Origin: Dillenia suffruticosa | Taxonomy: Eukaryota > Streptophyta > Magnoliopsida > Dilleniales > Dilleniaceae | Direction: 5' to 3' | DNA length: 64,000 nt | Assembly: GCA_033439265.1 (NCBI GenBank) | Contig: JAVTVX010000009.1 | Location: 12,737,109 to 12,801,108 of the forward strand | Shown: positions 1 through 9,721 of the stretch, one piece after another | Position numbering within the stretch: position 1 is the first letter of the stretch | How the letters are laid out: the number at the start of each line of letters is the position of its first letter | Notes under the pieces: model-generated | Databases searched by the model: none | What the model was told of the DNA's origin: nothing | What the model saw: the letters and a program-made list of their open reading frames with translations, nothing else | Made by a program: the position numbers and the translations under genes

Positions 1-1179
1 ACTCCTACGGCCGTACCACCTTCTGTTGTACCAGATCAGCCACCAGTTGCTGATCCTTCTACTGTGTCGGGACCTAGCGACACTATCTCCTCCACCTTGA
101 GGCGTATTCACGAGCTCACCCAGCTGGTGAAGGAGGCGAGGCAGTTAGGCTGCACAGAGTTCGCAGGGACGGGTGATCCCACAGCAGCGAAGCACTGGAT
201 CAACCGTACCCGCAGGATTTTGACTGATTTGGGGTTGAGCGAAAACTACCGGCTTCGGATAGCAGAGAGACTTTTAGATGGTGACGCCCTCACTTGGTGG
301 GAGGCGATTTGTGACGATGCTACCGAACCGCTGCGATGGGAGGACTTCGTACGGGAGTTCGATCGCAGGTACTTCTCTGAGTTCCAGCAGGACCGCAAGA
401 GGGCAGAGTTTCTGCACTTGCGGCAGGGAGCCAGGACAGTGACAGAGTATGAGATGGAGTTGAGGCGACTAGCTGCTTTTGTTCCAGACTTAGCGACGCC
501 GACGCAGCTACGGTTCAAGTTTGAGGACGGCCTCAACTTGAACATCAGGAGGTACATGACAGTGACCCCTAGTTTCTCCCTTGCGGAGATTGTGGACTCA
601 GCATTTAGGGCGGAGGAGATCGTCCGTGCTGAGGGCAGACAGCGGGAGAACAGGGAGCAAAAGAAGAGATCTGGGGCTTCTTCGAGCGAGGGCTCGAAGA
701 AGGGCAGGAGTTCAGGATATCAGGAAGACTTTTCTCAGCCGAGACAAGCACATCCTGGACAGGGATCACGATCTCAGGGATTTAGGACACCGGCCCCTAG
801 TGCCACTACTCAGACTTCAGATCAATGGCACCCCTTTTGCCGCCGATGTGTTGGACACCACCCTTTTGGAGAGTGTAGGATGCCCATTACATGCTTCCGG
901 TGTGGGAAGCAAGGACACATCAGGAGCACTTGCCCTGAGTTGGGATTTGGAGGTCACACAGCTAGTGGACACTCGAGTGTTCCCCGAGGAGGACAGCAGG
1001 GAGCACCTGTGCACTCGAGTTACACCGCTCCACGGACGGTAGCCGGGAGCAACACGGTGCCAGGACCATCACGACAGCAGCAGAGGACACAGGCCCGTGT
1101 ATATGCGATGACGCAGGAGGACGCTGAGGCGAGTCCTGATGAGATTTTTGGTGTTCCTCCCACTGATCCCCATGTTTAG
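1..1179 (+). CDS. gag: Retrotransposon Gag (5' partial, open frame)
   Basis: Frame 1 is open from the first base of the window to TAG at 1177-1179, so the true start is upstream; 392 residues are visible. A proline/threonine-rich N-terminal stretch is followed by the Gag capsid domain (about nt 270-600, with a TWWE motif and the pattern FDRRYFSEFQQDRKRAEF). A basic, Ser/Gly-rich linker leads to two zinc-binding motifs: CRRC with a downstream Cys at 838-876, and a classical CCHC knuckle (CFRCGKQGHIRSTC) at 892-933 with all four ligands intact. Gag forms the cytoplasmic virus-like particle and binds element RNA. The last 9 codons lie beyond a possible splice donor at 1151, so this may be the product of unspliced RNA. 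It is the only undamaged gag in the window. Confidence 0.92.
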   Translation, partial: TPTAVPPSVVPDQPPVADPSTVSGPSDTISSTLRRIHELTQLVKEARQLGCTEFAGTGDPTAAKHWINRTRRILTDLGLSENYRLRIAERLLDGDALTWWEAICDDATEPLRWEDFVREFDRRYFSEFQQDRKRAEFLHLRQGARTVTEYEMELRRLAAFVPDLATPTQLRFKFEDGLNLNIRRYMTVTPSFSLAEIVDSAFRAEEIVRAEGRQRENREQKKRSGASSSEGSKKGRSSGYQEDFSQPRQAHPGQGSRSQGFRTPAPSATTQTSDQWHPFCRRCVGHHPFGECRMPITCFRCGKQGHIRSTCPELGFGGHTASGHSSVPRGGQQGAPVHSSYTAPRTVAGSNTVPGPSRQQQRTQARVYAMTQEDAEASPDEIFGVPPTDPHV

Positions 1180-1322
1180 AGATGTCCATGTACTTTTTGA
1201 GAACCATCACTAGTTAAAGCCGTAGATGCTTAACTATGTTGGTTGTACATACATTTTGATATATATATCTATAGATATTTTCTTTTATAATTATCGACTG
1301 GTCTTTTATTTCCTCACATTAG
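1151..1322 (+). other. Putative gag/protease boundary intron, element A
   Basis: A 172-bp AT-rich gap starts with GT after TTTTTG and ends in a pyrimidine-rich tract plus AG (CTCACATTAG) just before the ATG that leads into the protease region. The split falls after the first base of a Gly codon (phase 1). The in-frame TAG ending Gag lies inside it. Tekay elements 2 and 3 have a gap at the same codon and phase. Splicing is inferred; the donor GTGTTC is weaker than in the other two copies. Confidence 0.5.
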
Positions 1323-2167
1323 GAGTTATGAAAAAAATGGGAAGTCGACACTCGTGTCCTATTTGACACCGGGTCGTACCATTCGTATGTGAGAAGTGCC
1401 TTTTTGCCCACGGGTTGGGTAAGCCTTGTCGCGAGGTTGCACGGCATACCCAACTCATGTTATCGACACCACTGTTGAGGACCCGAGGCTTGAGAAGGTC
1501 CCAGTGGTGCAGGTTTCCTAAATATATCCCCGAGGAACTACCCGGACTACCCTCAGTTTGAGAGTGTGATTTCGAGATTGACCTAACTCCAGGGATCACT
1601 CCCATATTTATTCTGCCATACTGAATGGCGCCAGTGAAATTTAGAGAGCTCTAGGTCTAGTTGCGGGAATTACTGGACAACGGTTTTATCCATTTGAGCA
1701 CTTCGCCTTAGGGTGCTCCGGTGATTATTCGTGAAGTAAAGTAGAAAGACGGGATTCTAAGATTGTGTGTGAACTATAGACAGTGACCAAGGTGCGAAGT
1801 TTCCTTGGCCTTGCGGGGTGTTATCGGCGATTCATAAGAGGATTCTCTCGGATTGTCGCTATACATACCAGATTGATACGAAGGGCGTCAAGTTCTTGTG
1901 GGACGATCGTTGTGAGACGAGCTTTCAAGAGCTCAAACAACGTCTGACGAGGGACGGCCCGACAGAGAGGATCTTAGTGTTTTAGCTCAGCACGTAGTTA
2001 TTCTAGATTGATAGGTCAGAGTTTTGGGGAGGAGTGACTAGGTCGAGTAAGAGACCTGAGAGACCGAAGAGACTATTAAGAGACTTAAGAGACAGTACCC
2101 CCACTTGTTCAGCGTATTACTTTCTTTTAGTTTCGAGGACGAAACTTATTTTTAGGGGGTTAGAAAA
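1323..2167 (+). pseudogene. pol: Collapsed pol remnant (protease, RT fragments, pol 3' end)
   Basis: Fragments of pol survive in shifting frames. An aspartic-protease motif (VLFDTGSYHSYV, Asp at 1365) is followed by frameshifts. An RT N-terminal piece around 1640-1785 (ELLDNGF..STSP.GAPV..LRLCVNYRQ) jumps directly to the piece beginning [16 protein letters not shown] at about 1786, so the catalytic YxDD region is deleted. After the FQELK-like stretch the sequence changes abruptly at about 1949 to a non-pol tail ending in the purine-rich segment before the LTR. RNase H catalytic residues, integrase and chromodomain are absent. The 1949 boundary is shared with element B, whereas the RT deletion end points differ between the two. 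Confidence 0.8.
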
Positions 2168-2180
2168 TGTAACACCAAGC

Positions 2181-2182
<2 letters not shown>

Positions 2183-2257
<75 letters not shown>
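2183..2257 (+). repeat. A75 homopolymer near the LTR start
   Basis: Seventy-five consecutive A residues begin 15 bp into the LTR. The corresponding place in the two element B LTRs is A-rich but interrupted (T/AT runs on the + strand at 13181-13218 and 19160-19198). The run therefore looks like expansion of an existing A-rich tract and not a retroposed poly(A) tail. Its exact length is the least reliable base count here. Confidence 0.9.
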
Positions 2258-2259
<2 letters not shown>

Positions 2260-2261
<2 letters not shown>

Positions 2262-2323
2262 GAGAGCCAAAACGCAGCGTTTTGGCCCTCCCCCCAATTG
2301 AATTAGGGCTAAAGCCCTAATTC
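2260..2323 (+). other. Twin hairpins near the LTR 5' edge
   Basis: Two adjacent inverted repeats. CCAAAACGC/GCGTTTTGG has a 1-nt centre (2267-2285), and pairing extends outward into GGGAGAG/CCCTCCC with one mismatch. GAATTAGGGCT/AGCCCTAATTC has an AA loop (2300-2323). Both recur at the equivalent end of the element B LTRs (13118-13180 and 19094-19158). The solo LTR at 7592-9716 keeps only the second. Position near a likely transcription start suggests a promoter or RNA structural role, which is inference. Confidence 0.7.
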
Positions 2324-2559
2324 GTTTTTTCTCTCTCTCTCTCTCTCTCTCTCCCTCTCTCCGCCGACCCTTCGCCTCCCTCCCCCACCGCGGCGTTGGT
2401 CTTCACCGCAAGCTCCGCCGGCAGCTTCTCCTTCTTCTCCTTCTTCTTCTCCTTCTTCTCCTTCTTCTTCTTCTTCTTCTCCTCCTTCTTCCCTCTCGGT
2501 TTCTCTCTCTCCCTTCGCGATCCCTCTCGCGATCGCTCTCTCTTCGTTGTTCTCTACCC

Positions 2560-3320
2560 TCCTCCGCGCGCCACCGCGCGACCCGCTTCCCTGCACAATC
2601 GCACCACCCGCGACCTTCCGCAGGCACCACCACCACAGCAACAGTGATTCCCTCCCTCGTGCGAGCGCGCGATCACCCGAGCACGCCGTAGCGCGAGCGC
2701 GACTGCTCGCGAGCGCGCGACCCTTCTTGCGCGAGCGTGAGTCCGAGTGCGCGGCCCAGAGTGCACGGGCGCGCGACCCAGCGCACGAGTTTGAGCGGCC
2801 CAGCGCACGAGCGCTCGGGGCCCAGCGCACGAGCGCGGCCCAGCGCACGAGCGCGCGGCCCAGTGCGCGAGCAGAGCGCGCGAGCAGGCGCGCGAGCAGA
2901 GCGCGCGAGCAGGCGCGCGAGCAGAGCGCGCGCAGAGAGCGCGAGCAGAGCGCGCGAGCGCGCAGGGGCGCGCAGCAGCGCGCGAGCGCGCACAAGCCAG
3001 CGTGCGAGCGCGCACGAGCCAGCGCAGCACACGGGCGAGCACCAGCCCGCGAGCCACTGTCGGCCCGCAGGCCCGCCAGCCTGCAGGCCCATTAGCCGCA
3101 GGCCCATCAGCAGCAAGCCCACGGGCCCACCAGGCCCGCCAGCCCGTCCAAGCCCGCAGGTCCAGTACGGCCCGCGGCCCAGTTCAGCCCATCGGCCTGC
3201 CAGCCCGCTGGCCCGCAGACCAGCGAGCCCGCTAGCTGTAGCCCACGAGCCCAGTCCGGCCCGTGGCCCACGAGCCCGCGACGGCCCGTGACGGCCCACG
3301 AGCCCGTGACAGCCCACGAA
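2560..3320. repeat. GC-rich, CpG-dense low-complexity block in LTR A
   Basis: About 0.75 kb of degenerate GCGCGAGC- and GCCCACGAGCC-like units, sharply richer in G+C than the AT-rich surroundings. It is open in nearly every frame on both strands, giving Arg/Ala/Pro/Ser-rich translations without domain character, so I do not call genes here. Homologous blocks lie at about 12180-12960 and 18090-18890, with a shorter relative at 9265-9560. Confidence 0.75.
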
Positions 3321-3331
3321 TCTCCACGCAG

Positions 3332-3399
3332 GTAAATGACTTAGGGTTTTGCTTCGGATCTATGTGTTTGGATCTAACAAATAAATGTTGTTTTGATAG
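3332..3399 (+). other. Putative LTR leader intron 1, LTR A
   Basis: CGCAG|GTAAATGAC to TTTTGATAG|GACACC gives a 68-bp, T-rich GT-AG interval immediately after the GC-rich block. The same boundaries are kept in the two element B LTRs on the opposite strand. Comparable intervals exist in the LTRs of Tekay elements 2 and 3. It is short for a plant intron, so support is mainly the repetition across copies. Confidence 0.4.
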
Positions 3400-3990
3400 G
3401 ACACCCTACAGACTTTGGAGTGACCGAAGCAACTTTCGGACGAGACTCGGCGCTTCGAGAAAACCCTAGGTGAGGAGATTTCGACTTTAATTGATAAATT
3501 GGATGAATCTATGATTGAATCTAAGATGAAAGGTGTTGTATATGTTTAGAGTGTAAGTGGAATGCGAATAGAATACAGTTTATAAAATGATTATATATGA
3601 ATTTAAGGTTAAGTATAGAATGTTACAGAAATTTGATGATCTGATTTAGGTTGATCTTTTGGAGACTCGAGCGGTCAGATCCGATTTGGCTTGTCAGTAG
3701 GGAGTGACTTCCCTCCCGTAGAACTGTGAGTGGGACTTTGACATTCGCTATTGATTGAAAACCATGTTTCAAAAATATCTTTTAAATGCCATGTTTCTGC
3801 AAAATGTATGATTGTTATGGCTTTCCAATATTTGATGAAATGTTTTGTGACCTTTGGAGTGTCTTAACTGTTGACTTTATTGATATGCATCCATGAGTTT
3901 TGATAAACGTATATTGTGCCACATTTTCGACATATTGATATGTTTTAAATACTTCCACCGCATTGGCACATGGTATTTACTTACACATTT

Positions 3991-4200
3991 GGGCTGTATG
4001 CCCGGCCGACTTTATGATATTATGTTTTGGGCTGTATGCCCGGCCGACTTTAGGATATTATGTTTTGGGCTGTATGCCCGGCCGACTTTATGATATTATG
4101 TTTTGGGCTGTATGCCCGGCCGACGTTATGATATTATGCATGGGGCTATATGCCCGGCCGACTGGTGATGGGATGCATGGGGCTACGTGCCCGGCCGATT
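3991..4200 (+). repeat. 38-bp tandem repeat (6 units) in LTR A
   Basis: Units begin GGGCTGTATGCCCGGCCGAC and continue with an AT-rich spacer; starts at 3991, 4029, 4067 and 4105 show a 38-bp period, followed by two diverged units. The core contains the self-complementary GCCCGGCCGA-type sequence. The element B LTRs carry the array in the other orientation with different copy number. Confidence 0.88.
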
Positions 4201-5340
4201 TGATATTGTGATCCGTAGCTACGAAGGACATCTGGTAGAGGCACCCCTTGTGTCCGGATACGCTTCGGCCGGAGGTATCCGCCAGATTGTCGTGTGTATG
4301 GGTGTCCCAGGTTGACCCTCATCGGAGAGGACGTTGAGTACGGCTCCGTCTAGCACCAGGCGGGGGCACCATACACGGCCGACTAGTTATATGTACACTA
4401 TATATTTTTTTACAGACTAGTTGGGGTAGTCTGTGGCCAACATTGGGGCAGAGAACCATTCTTTAATACTTGCATTTGGAAAAACCCCCAATGCGCCGTC
4501 CTTGGTCGAGGTAGACCATTGCCGGGAATATTTCATTGGCCGGTTCTTCATGACATTGATGTAAAATTTTAGGATGCATATCTTGCTTTCTGATGTGTGT
4601 GTATTATATATGATTTTGAAATAACATGATTGGTTTGCACACTGTGGATATTTTCTTATCTTATGCTTTGACACTCCAAATTCACCTCGATATTGATAGC
4701 ATGATGTCAATCCCCTCACTTACTGAGTATCCTCCCATAGATACTCATCCCTCACTTTCTTTCCCACAGGATTAGTGTTGGATCGAGGAGATACCACTGG
4801 GATTGGGTATGGATATTTTCCATCTCTTCCGCTATGATGATTGGTGATATTATTATGTATTGGAGGTTTTAGATTGACCAATGTATTTATATAAATTTTC
4901 TGGGATGACTGTATAAATTATGGACTTTATTTCGCGAAACTCGCGTGTTGATTATTTCGTTGCATTGAGGCATTTGTAAATATTTAAAAATAACTTGGGA
5001 ATTTATTTTATATATGCGTAGAATTTAAGTCCGCTCGGTGTGGCGGCTGCTCATGCTCTAGTTGGGCATGACAGTAGAGGTCTGTTGCTAGGACTGTTAG
5101 AAACTTTATAGCCTTGCGTTGTTCTGGATGTTGGCTGTGGATATTGTTGATTTTGGAGAGGCCGGGATGGCCAAATGTTTATTTGTACTGGATGAATGTC
5201 ATATACAGGTGAAATTGTACATGGGAAACCTCCGATTTATGGGGAGGTTCTGCCCGATTTTCTGTAAAAATCCAGCCGGCATCCAGGGACAACGGGCGGC
5301 TGTTCACGATCCCGGTTCGGGGCGTGACAGATAAACACGG

Positions 5341-5575
5341 CCTACCCTTTCGACCAAATTAATGTATCGTCAATAAGGGATATAGCTCCCAAACGGTAGA
5401 TACAATTTACTCTCTCGACCAAACGAACATGTCAATAATAAGGGATATATATCTCAGACGGATAGACACAATCCATACTTTAGATCAAATGCATATAAAC
5501 GTGTCGTCAATAAGCGATATACCACTTAGACAGGTAGACATGACCCATTCACTGAGCTATATATAATCACTTTTG
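5341..5575 (+). repeat. About 62-bp tandem repeat, 3-4 diverged units
   Basis: Each unit carries the pattern (T)CGTCAATAAGGGATATA, a short C-rich stretch and GGTAGACA. It matches the longer array in TAT element 2 (48609-49043) and the single copy in that element's LTR (about 44625-44700). This points to a fragment of a TAT-2-like element lying just downstream of LTR A. Confidence 0.6.
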
Positions 5576-6261
5576 TTGGAGCAACCCATCCCTTAACGTG
5601 TTCTGTGATACCACATAACTTTTGTATACAGATTTTTGTAGATGAATTTGATGTTGTGATTTTTTCATTATGCAAGTCATCCTATAGAATATAATAATTT
5701 GTTAAGCAACAATAACATTCGTACATTCATATTGTAAATCTAAATCTGTTTGTATTGCAAATAGCAGTAGATAATACCGAAATTTGTTGAGCTATATCGT
5801 TGATCATTTTTTCTTTTTTTTTTTTTTAAATGACTAATCTGATATTGATCAATTACTGATAGTTCTTTTTCTTCATTCCTTTTCTGTCATATGTTCATAA
5901 TCATGCTAAAATTGTTATGTTATTATGCAATCTCAATAAATGAGAAGGAAGAAAAAAAAAAAAAGAAATGAAGAGTAAGTTGTGAAGTGCTGGCCACATT
6001 ATCGACCACTCTTGCAATTGAAATAGACCCAACTATGGGTGAAGTTACATTAGCTGCATGATTTTTACTGTTTTTGATGCTCATCTTCTATTATTTTCCA
6101 AGAAAGAAAATCAAAATGATGAACTCGAACACGTTTTTTATCCTTAAAAAAAGGAGGAAGAAATAGTGATATGACTTGAATTTGAAAGTTATCATCAGTA
6201 AATTTATCACACAACTTCACTCAATCATCCACCCATACGTTAAGTGGGGGATTTTTCACGG

Positions 6262-6490
6262 CTACTTCTTTGGATGAGAACTTCTTGAAGTGAAGATGCA
6301 ATTTGTACCATCTCTTCTTGTGCTGATTAGCCAATTGCCTTTGAATGACACTCTCCATCTTTGTGCTTCCTGCTCTTCTTTATTACGGTATGCAAATTTG
6401 AGGAACTTCTCTAAACCCATTTCATATCTTTTGTCCTTTGTTCTATGAACAGTTTTCATCCAACTCTTATGCCTAGCATGTACTCCAGCA
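6262..6490 (-). pseudogene. Possible CACTA transposase-associated domain remnant
   Basis: On the minus strand an open frame reads KSWMKTVHRTKDKRYEMGLE followed by KFLKFAYRN. This resembles the start of the plant CACTA transposase-associated domain (Pfam PF13963, which typically begins with SWM and then a tyrosine-x-x-G-x-x-x-F-x-x-F-A pattern). The usual Cys-rich continuation is not visible and no terminal inverted repeats were found nearby, so it is at most a fragment. The hydrophobic N-terminal extension of the frame is probably not real. The match is from memory of the family pattern. Confidence 0.35.
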
Positions 6491-6986
6491 GCTAAGTTAA
6501 CATACATAAAAACATAAAAAAAAAACAGCATGAAACTTTTTGAATTATCAAATAAGCCATGAATCAAGTTATGATAACACTAAAAGGAAGGCTAAGTACA
6601 ATTCCACCAATCTAAACAGAAACATTTGAACAGATTTAAAACTAGAAGTTTGAGTTTGCCTTAACAAATCAGATTCCAAACTTTAATACATATATGAACT
6701 CAACTTTTGAAGGTGCACAGAACAGAAAAACCCAGACAAGCTTATCATGGTCTAAAAAGATGAGACTACCCTTATCGGGCATAGGAACTTGCAAGTCTCT
6801 GCACATGTGACAATACGTGAAATGGGGCTATTTTGGTCTGACACCCTTTTCTGTTGTTTCTTTTCCTTATTTTCTTTTTCCTTTGGGGTCCCCTAGTTTC
6901 TCAACCAAATAATGCTCTAATTTTAGTTTCGTACTAAGTAAACATGCCAGAATGGTGAAATCTGATGATGATGATGATTATTTTTA

Positions 6987-6988
6987 TA

Positions 6989-7023
<35 letters not shown>
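6987..7023 (+). repeat. (ATT)n microsatellite
   Basis: An uninterrupted ATT run of about 12 units, preceded by a short GAT run at 6964-6977. Confidence 0.95.
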
Positions 7024-7332
7024 GGACAGAACCAAGTTTACAAGCTAAAGCTAATTGATTCTTCAGTAAGGTCAATACTTAGAAAATTTTGCCAAAACCA
7101 TCAACAAAAAGCAACCTCAGAAAAGACAACAAAGAAGAACATTTTCCCCCAAGCATAATACTTGATTTATTGCTAAACAAAACTAACAATGCCAGAGAAG
7201 GCTTTCATTTACATATGCAAGCAGAGCATAACACGAAGAAAAGGAGCAGTACCATTATAAAGGAACAATTTTTCTTTAACCCTTGAAAGATTTGGATAAG
7301 TATGTCAGAACACATGCACTTGCAAATCAAAA

Positions 7333-7357
7333 TTATATATATATATATATATATATG
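7333..7357 (+). repeat. (AT)n microsatellite
   Basis: About 12 AT dinucleotides without interruption. Confidence 0.95.
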
Positions 7358-7591
7358 ATATTATGGTCATATCATTTATTCATAAAATTGTCCGATTGGT
7401 CTAACCAATGAATCAATGAATCAGTGGATTGGCCGACTTATTTACCGGTTCGGTTTTAGAAACATTGCATATTTGATGGCCGCTCCACAATTGTTTTAGT
7501 AGCCTATTGCCACAACTACACTATTGAATCATTTAATATTGAAAAGTTAAAGTTATCCTCATTTTTATTAAAGTTAATATTTAATAATAAT

Positions 7592-9716
7592 TGTTACGCC
7601 CCAAACCGGGATCGTGAATAGCTGCCCGTTACCCTGGATGCCGGCTGTACTTTTACAGAAAATCGAACAGAATCTCCCCATATATCGGAGGTCTCCCATA
7701 TTGAAATAAACATGTTACCTGTCCAAAAGGGCCATCCCGACCTCAAAATGCATAATTTATCCTCAACAACAAACCAGATCATCCATACTGCACAATCCAG
7801 GGCAACGCAAGGCTAACAAACAATTCTCCACAGTCCTAACCACAGACCTCTACTGCCATGCCCCCGTCAAAGGCATGGACAGCCGCCAGTCGCCCCTCCT
7901 GTGATTTAGAGGAGACACTGAGCGATCCTAGAGGACAATTCTAAGACATGACACATTCCCAAATACAGACGCAACGAAAAAGAAATGGCTCAATGCAATG
8001 TCATGCAGTGACATGAGAGCTCCACAATTTAAATGTCCATATTTATACAGTCATCCCAGAATTATAAAAATGGTCATCTATAGACCTCAGAATACAAATA
8101 CATTACCAATACAAATTTTACAGCGGAAATACACAATGACTCCTCAAGTCCAGGCCTGATCTCCCAAAGATACTGAGCGTCCTAAAAGCGACACTCCTTG
8201 TCAAATACTATCTCTGAAACAAAAGGGAAATGAGGGGTGAATACTCGGGAAAGAATACTCAGTGAGTGAGTGGGTCAATGCAATCGTCAAATATGGAGTG
8301 TGAGACTGGAGTGTCAAAACATAAGTATATAAATCATATTTCAAATCATCATGCTTTTCATTTCAACAATATATCATTTCACGCATTTTCAAGTCAAATA
8401 TGCATCCAAAGTACCATCATTTAAAATTATAGAGCTGCCAGCCGAAAATGTCCCGGCAGAGGTCTACCGCGACCTATGACAGGCGCACCGAGGGTGTTAT
8501 ATGCAAATTTCTTTAAAGTGCTCTCTACCCCGGCGTTGGCGACGAACCTTGTCCAGGTGCTCGACTTGGAGAGGACATCCAATCCAAATCCAAATCCAAA
8601 TCCTCCCCCGTTCGGGTTCAACCTGGTTAGTACCGTGTCGATAATCAAATCACGACAACTCGTGGGATACCCCAGGCCTAGGCATATCCGAACGCCACCA
8701 AAGCGTCTCTCACGGTGTCCTTCGTAGCTACGGAACAATACATATCAAAACTCTCAAAGCCAAAATCAATATCATGTCAAAATGTGCCGAAGTCAGGTTC
8801 ATAAACCAATGCAACATAGAGCATAAAATGACACATTATACATTTCAACCACATGGATGCATAATTTCATAATTCAATACAGTTTTTTTTGGACACTCTA
8901 ATGGTTCACAAAAGTCAATTTTAAAACCAGTCAAAATATTTCCAACATACGACAAATCATGCTCATTATCAAAATGTTGTAAACCAGGATTTACATATTA
9001 AACAAAAGTATTGAAATAAATCCCATTCACTGTTTTGGGGAGGATAGCGCACTCCCCAATAAAACCACAATACGTAACGCAAAGCTCCCCTCAATCGAAT
9101 CACCAAAATAGCCAACCTAAACAATCATCACGATTTTCATCAATTTCCGACTATTTTAGGGTTTATCGTTTTTCTTAAATTCGTACAAACCCTAAATTCC
9201 TCAATTTATAAACTTCACTGTCATCAATTTCATTCTATTTATAAGTAAATAACCAACTATTTCAGTGGGTCGCACGCTGGAGCTCTTGCGCTCGTGCTGG
9301 AGATGCGCAGGGGCTCGGGCAGAGGCGCCAAGGGCGTGCTGGGGTCGCGCGCTGGGTGTCGCACGCTGTTCGTGCGCTGAGCGAGCGCTGTTCGCGCGCT
9401 GCTCGCGCGCTGCTCGCGGGCTGCTCGCGCTGGGCTCGCGCTGGGGTCGCGCGCTGGGCTCGCGCTGGCTTGGGCGCTGGCTCGCGCGCTGGAGGGCGCT
9501 CGCTGTGGTGCGGCGCTCGCTGTGGTGCACCGCGGAGGACGGCAGCGGGAGAGAGAGGCGCGGCGGCGGGGGATCGGGAGAAGAGAGAAGAAAAGGAGAG
9601 AGGGAGAGAGAGGGGGAAAGAGAGAGAGAGAGAGAATGGAAGGTAATTAGGGCTTTAAGCCCTAATTTTAAATATCCCCCCCTTCTTTTTTTTTTGTTTT
9701 TTTGCTGGGTATTACA
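7592..9716 (-). mobile_element. Solo LTR of a Tekay/Del-like element, TSD ATAAT
   Basis: On the + strand the unit begins TGTTACGCCCC and ends GGGTATTACA, the reverse complement of a chromovirus LTR. It is flanked by perfect 5-bp duplications ATAAT (7587-7591 and 9717-9721), with no internal region. This is the signature of unequal recombination between two LTRs after insertion. Shared features with the A/B LTRs are the terminal block, a short GC-rich block (9265-9560), a GA-rich stretch and the second hairpin (about 9643-9668). It lacks the 38-bp repeats, so it is a related but separate subfamily. At 2,125 bp it is shorter than the A/B LTRs. Confidence 0.9.
8578..8602 (+). repeat. (CCAAAT)n short tandem repeat
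   Basis: Four near-perfect 6-bp units inside the solo LTR. Confidence 0.85.
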
Positions 9717-9721
9717 ATAAT

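Larger units (their letters stand above)
1..5329 (+). mobile_element. Element A: 3' portion of a Tekay/Del-like Ty3/gypsy retrotransposon
   Basis: The window opens inside this element. In order it shows an open gag, a collapsed pol remnant, a 3' terminus with a purine stretch (TTTTTAGGGGG) and a 3,162-bp 3' LTR that begins TGTAACACC and ends GGGCGTGACA. The 5' LTR and primer-binding site lie outside the window, so no target-site duplication can be tested; the five bases after the LTR are GATAA. Element B at 10277-19211 is the same family in the opposite orientation, sharing the LTR tandem repeats, hairpins, GC-rich block and a deletion boundary in pol. RNase H, integrase and chromodomain are absent, so the element is non-autonomous. 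The Tekay/Del placement is an inference from LTR ends and relatives. Confidence 0.85.
2168..5329 (+). repeat. 3' LTR of element A (3,162 bp)
   Basis: Ends are TGTAACACC and GGGCGTGACA. In order the LTR holds a 75-nt A tract, two hairpins, a CT/CTT-rich stretch, a CpG-rich block (2560-3320), a possible small intron (3332-3399), a conserved GTGAGTGGG donor-like site at about 3727, six 38-bp tandem units (3991-4200), and a distal region matching the other family LTRs. The same order, reversed, occurs at 10277-13231 and 15888-19211. Long open frames in the GC-rich block are low-complexity artefacts. Confidence 0.88.
5576..7591. other. AT-rich intergenic stretch
   Basis: No intact gene. It contains short A/T runs, a possible transposase-associated remnant (6262-6490, minus strand), an ATT microsatellite and an AT microsatellite. 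Other short open frames have no recognisable domain. Confidence 0.6.

Noticed and set aside
2034-2306. 90-codon frame with a long lysine run
   Set aside because: Created by the A75 tract at the LTR start and spans the internal/LTR boundary.
2309-3317. Several long overlapping open frames on both strands in the GC-rich LTR block (also 9201-9720, 12290-12944, 18131-18801)
   Set aside because: Stop codons are scarce in GC-rich repeats. The translations are Arg/Ala/Ser/Pro low-complexity with no domain, and frames overlap on both strands within an LTR.
3991-4200. Regular repeat/spacer pattern as a possible CRISPR array
   Set aside because: Units are contiguous 38-bp tandem copies with near-identical spacers, inside a plant LTR, with no cas genes.
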